Below, piece by piece: positions 5,378-6,789 of a stretch of 6,789 nucleotides of DNA. Below the pieces are notes generated by a model, which had not been told where the DNA came from, made no database searches, and worked only from the letters and a program-made list of their open reading frames with translations. The translations under genes were made by a program, and so were the position numbers. Every line of letters starts with the position of its first letter. Position 1 is the first letter of the stretch. The DNA is from Halovenus sp. (lineage in GTDB: Archaea; Halobacteriota; Halobacteria; Halobacteriales; Haloarculaceae), in NCBI GenBank assembly GCA_003551265.1, contig PUMG01000122.1, forward strand, positions 1 through 6,789. The letters run 5' to 3'.

Positions 5378-6676
5378 GTGACTGTCATCGGTCTCGACGA
5401 CACCGACTCCCGGACGCTCGGGATGTGTACGACCTACGTCGCCACCCGACTCGCCGAGCGCCTCGACTCGGTCGGTGCGGTCGAACGGACGCTTCTCGTT
5501 CGGCTGAACCCCGCCGTCGAGCACAAGACGCGGGGGAACGCTGCCCTCGCGATTCACTGCGACGTCGACAGCGAGACCGCGCTCGAACTCGCCAGCAGTG
5601 CCCTCGACCGCGCCGTCACCGATGACGAGCGAACGAACCCTGGGCTCGTGGTCGCCGACTGTGACCCGGACGACGTCCCTGAAAGCGTCGCCGATTTCGC
5701 GGCCGCTGCTGTCTGTGAACACCACGACCGTGAGCGCGCTGTTGAACTCGTCGAGACGGTCGGTTTCGAGAGTCGAATGCGAGGAAACGGCCGAGGGGTC
5801 ATCGGCGCACTCGCGGCCGTCGGCGCGTGGCGTGCCTTCGACGAGTGGACCTACGAGTACATCTCCTACCGCCAGCCCCAGCGGTGGGGGACTGACCGCG
5901 AGGTTGAGTACGACTCGGTACTCGACGTTGCTGAGTCGTACTACCCGACCGTCTGGGACACCGTCGACCGCGGCGAAGAAGTTCCGGTCTGTGTCCCCCG
6001 GACGCCGTGTCCGATTCTCCACGGGATTCGTGGCGACGACCCCCAGGCGGTCCGTGCGGCTGCGACTGGTATCGAGAGCGAACCGGCCGACCGGGGGCGT
6101 CTGTTCGTGACCAACCAGGGCACCGACGCTCACCTGCAGGATGGAACGCTCGAAACAGTCGAGGACGGACACGCCTACCGACTGACGGCCGAGGTCGTCG
6201 AACCACCCGAGACACGGGAAGGCGGCCACGTCTTCCTCAGAGTTGGGAAGTGCGGGACGAGTGAGGGGTGCAGTGCGAGCGAAAATAGTAATCAAACGCT
6301 CGACGTGGCGGCGTTCGAGCCGACGAAACGGTTTCGAGATCACGTGCGTTCGCTCCGCGTGGGTGACCGACTCACTGTCTGTGGCGAGGTCAGCAACGGA
6401 ACGCTCAAACTGGAGAAGTTCGCAGTCAGAGACCTCGTCAGGTCAGAGCGCGTCACACCTGACTGTCCCGAGTGTGGTAAGTCGATGAAATCCGCCGGAC
6501 GGAACGCGGGCTATCGCTGTCGTGACTGTCGAACCAGCGCGAGAGGCAAAGTCGACCGACCAGTCGAGCGCGATATCGAGGAGGGGTGGTACGAGGTGCC
6601 GCCGTGTGCCCGGCGACACATCGCCAGACCGCTGATTCGTGGTGGGTTCGACCCGCCGACACACCCCGAGCGATGA
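5378..6676 (+). CDS. tiaS: tRNA(Ile2) 2-agmatinylcytidine synthetase TiaS
   Basis: This 432-residue enzyme uses ATP and agmatine to convert C34 of tRNA-Ile2 (CAU anticodon) to agmatidine, so the tRNA reads AUA as isoleucine. It is the archaeal counterpart of bacterial TilS. The N-terminal kinase-like domain begins GLDDTDS (5-11) followed by GMCTTY (15-20); Thr18 aligns with the autophosphorylated Thr of the Archaeoglobus enzyme (from memory). TRGNAA (51-56) and GNGRGVIGALAA (136-147) follow. The middle region has CPILHGIRGD (211-220) and LFVTNQGTDAHL (242-253). An OB-fold spans about 265-352, and a zinc ribbon has Cys363, 366, 381 and 384. All domains are present and the length is normal. GTG 5378 is chosen because MTVIGLDDTDS is the conserved N-terminus and AGGAG lies 5 nt upstream; TTG 5351 is in frame but unsupported. 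The Cys/Ser/Asn-rich stretch at 292-306 is probably an exposed loop in the OB-fold. Confidence 0.93.
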   Translation: MTVIGLDDTDSRTLGMCTTYVATRLAERLDSVGAVERTLLVRLNPAVEHKTRGNAALAIHCDVDSETALELASSALDRAVTDDERTNPGLVVADCDPDDVPESVADFAAAAVCEHHDRERAVELVETVGFESRMRGNGRGVIGALAAVGAWRAFDEWTYEYISYRQPQRWGTDREVEYDSVLDVAESYYPTVWDTVDRGEEVPVCVPRTPCPILHGIRGDDPQAVRAAATGIESEPADRGRLFVTNQGTDAHLQDGTLETVEDGHAYRLTAEVVEPPETREGGHVFLRVGKCGTSEGCSASENSNQTLDVAAFEPTKRFRDHVRSLRVGDRLTVCGEVSNGTLKLEKFAVRDLVRSERVTPDCPECGKSMKSAGRNAGYRCRDCRTSARGKVDRPVERDIEEGWYEVPPCARRHIARPLIRGGFDPPTHPER

Positions 6677-6685
6677 GACTGGCAG

Positions 6686-6707
6686 GCAAAATCCTGACGG
6701 CTTTTGC
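6686..6707 (+). terminator. Terminator-like hairpin after tiaS
   Basis: GCAAAA-T-CC-TGAC-GG-C-TTTTGC can fold into a stem of eight base pairs with one internal mismatch and a 4-nt loop. It starts 10 nt after the tiaS stop, and the 3' arm carries a T4 run. Position and shape suggest transcription termination or 3'-end stabilisation. The pairing is seen in the sequence; function is inferred. Confidence 0.45.
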
Positions 6708-6739
6708 TATCACTCTGGATGACTCACCCCTCTGGTACC

Positions 6740-6768
6740 CATATATGTGTGCCGGGAAAATATATATG
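6740..6768 (+). promoter_or_regulatory. Tandem TATA-like boxes ahead of a possible next gene
   Basis: The self-complementary CATATATG (6740-6747) and AAAATATATATG (6757-6768) lie in the last 50 bp. An ATG at 6784-6786 follows the second box by about 20 bp and could open the next plus-strand gene. Only two codons (ATG AAG) are visible, so no product can be named. The first palindrome could be an operator or an alternative TATA box. Confidence 0.4.
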
Positions 6769-6789
6769 ACTTCAGAGTATAACATGAAG

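Noticed and set aside
5366..6343. Minus-strand 325-residue frame opposite tiaS
   Set aside because: Long antisense frames are common in GC-rich haloarchaeal genes; tiaS is unambiguous on the other strand.

Overview
The window looks like chromosomal DNA from a halophilic archaeon (class Halobacteria). Most coding DNA is GC-rich with a strong C/G third-position bias. The proteins are rich in Asp and Glu. Several genes have a TATA-like box about 25-30 bp before the start codon and no Shine-Dalgarno sequence, which fits the leaderless transcripts common in this group. Two of the enzymes are archaeal or archaeal/eukaryotic RNA-modification proteins. I cannot name the species.

Layout from left to right. 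The 5' part of a peroxiredoxin-family gene lies on the minus strand and runs off the left edge (to 593). A 114-bp divergent intergenic region separates it from tsr3 on the plus strand (708-1208), which encodes the small-subunit rRNA aminocarboxypropyl transferase. Its stop codon is 2 bp from that of the convergent phosphohexomutase glmM (minus, 1211-2560). Next is a small four-helix membrane protein (minus, 2684-3115), then an AT-rich gene-free stretch. Three plus- or minus-strand housekeeping genes follow: pyrE (3398-3925), a glutaredoxin-like gene (4015-4260), and convergent to these a COG1395-type HTH regulator (minus, 4292-5251). That regulator is divergent from tiaS (plus, 5378-6676). The right edge holds a terminator-like hairpin and two TATA-like boxes ahead of an ATG at 6784 that may open the next gene.

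Most of the content is core housekeeping: ribosome maturation (Tsr3), AUA decoding (TiaS), UMP synthesis (PyrE), activated amino-sugar or sugar-phosphate supply (GlmM), and thiol/peroxide chemistry (peroxiredoxin, glutaredoxin). Almost every gene appears to have its own promoter, so the shared neighbourhood gives only weak functional linkage. I see no CRISPR array, transposon, tRNA or rRNA gene, and no defence or biosynthetic cluster.

The less-explained items are: (i) the regulator, whose N- and C-terminal domains look like diverged copies flanking a central HTH; (ii) the AT-rich stretch with the membrane protein at 2690-3390; (iii) a palindrome over the peroxiredoxin promoter; (iv) a long imperfect inverted repeat directly after the membrane-protein stop; and (v) the peroxiredoxin's unusual active-site Asn, single Cys and C-terminal extension.
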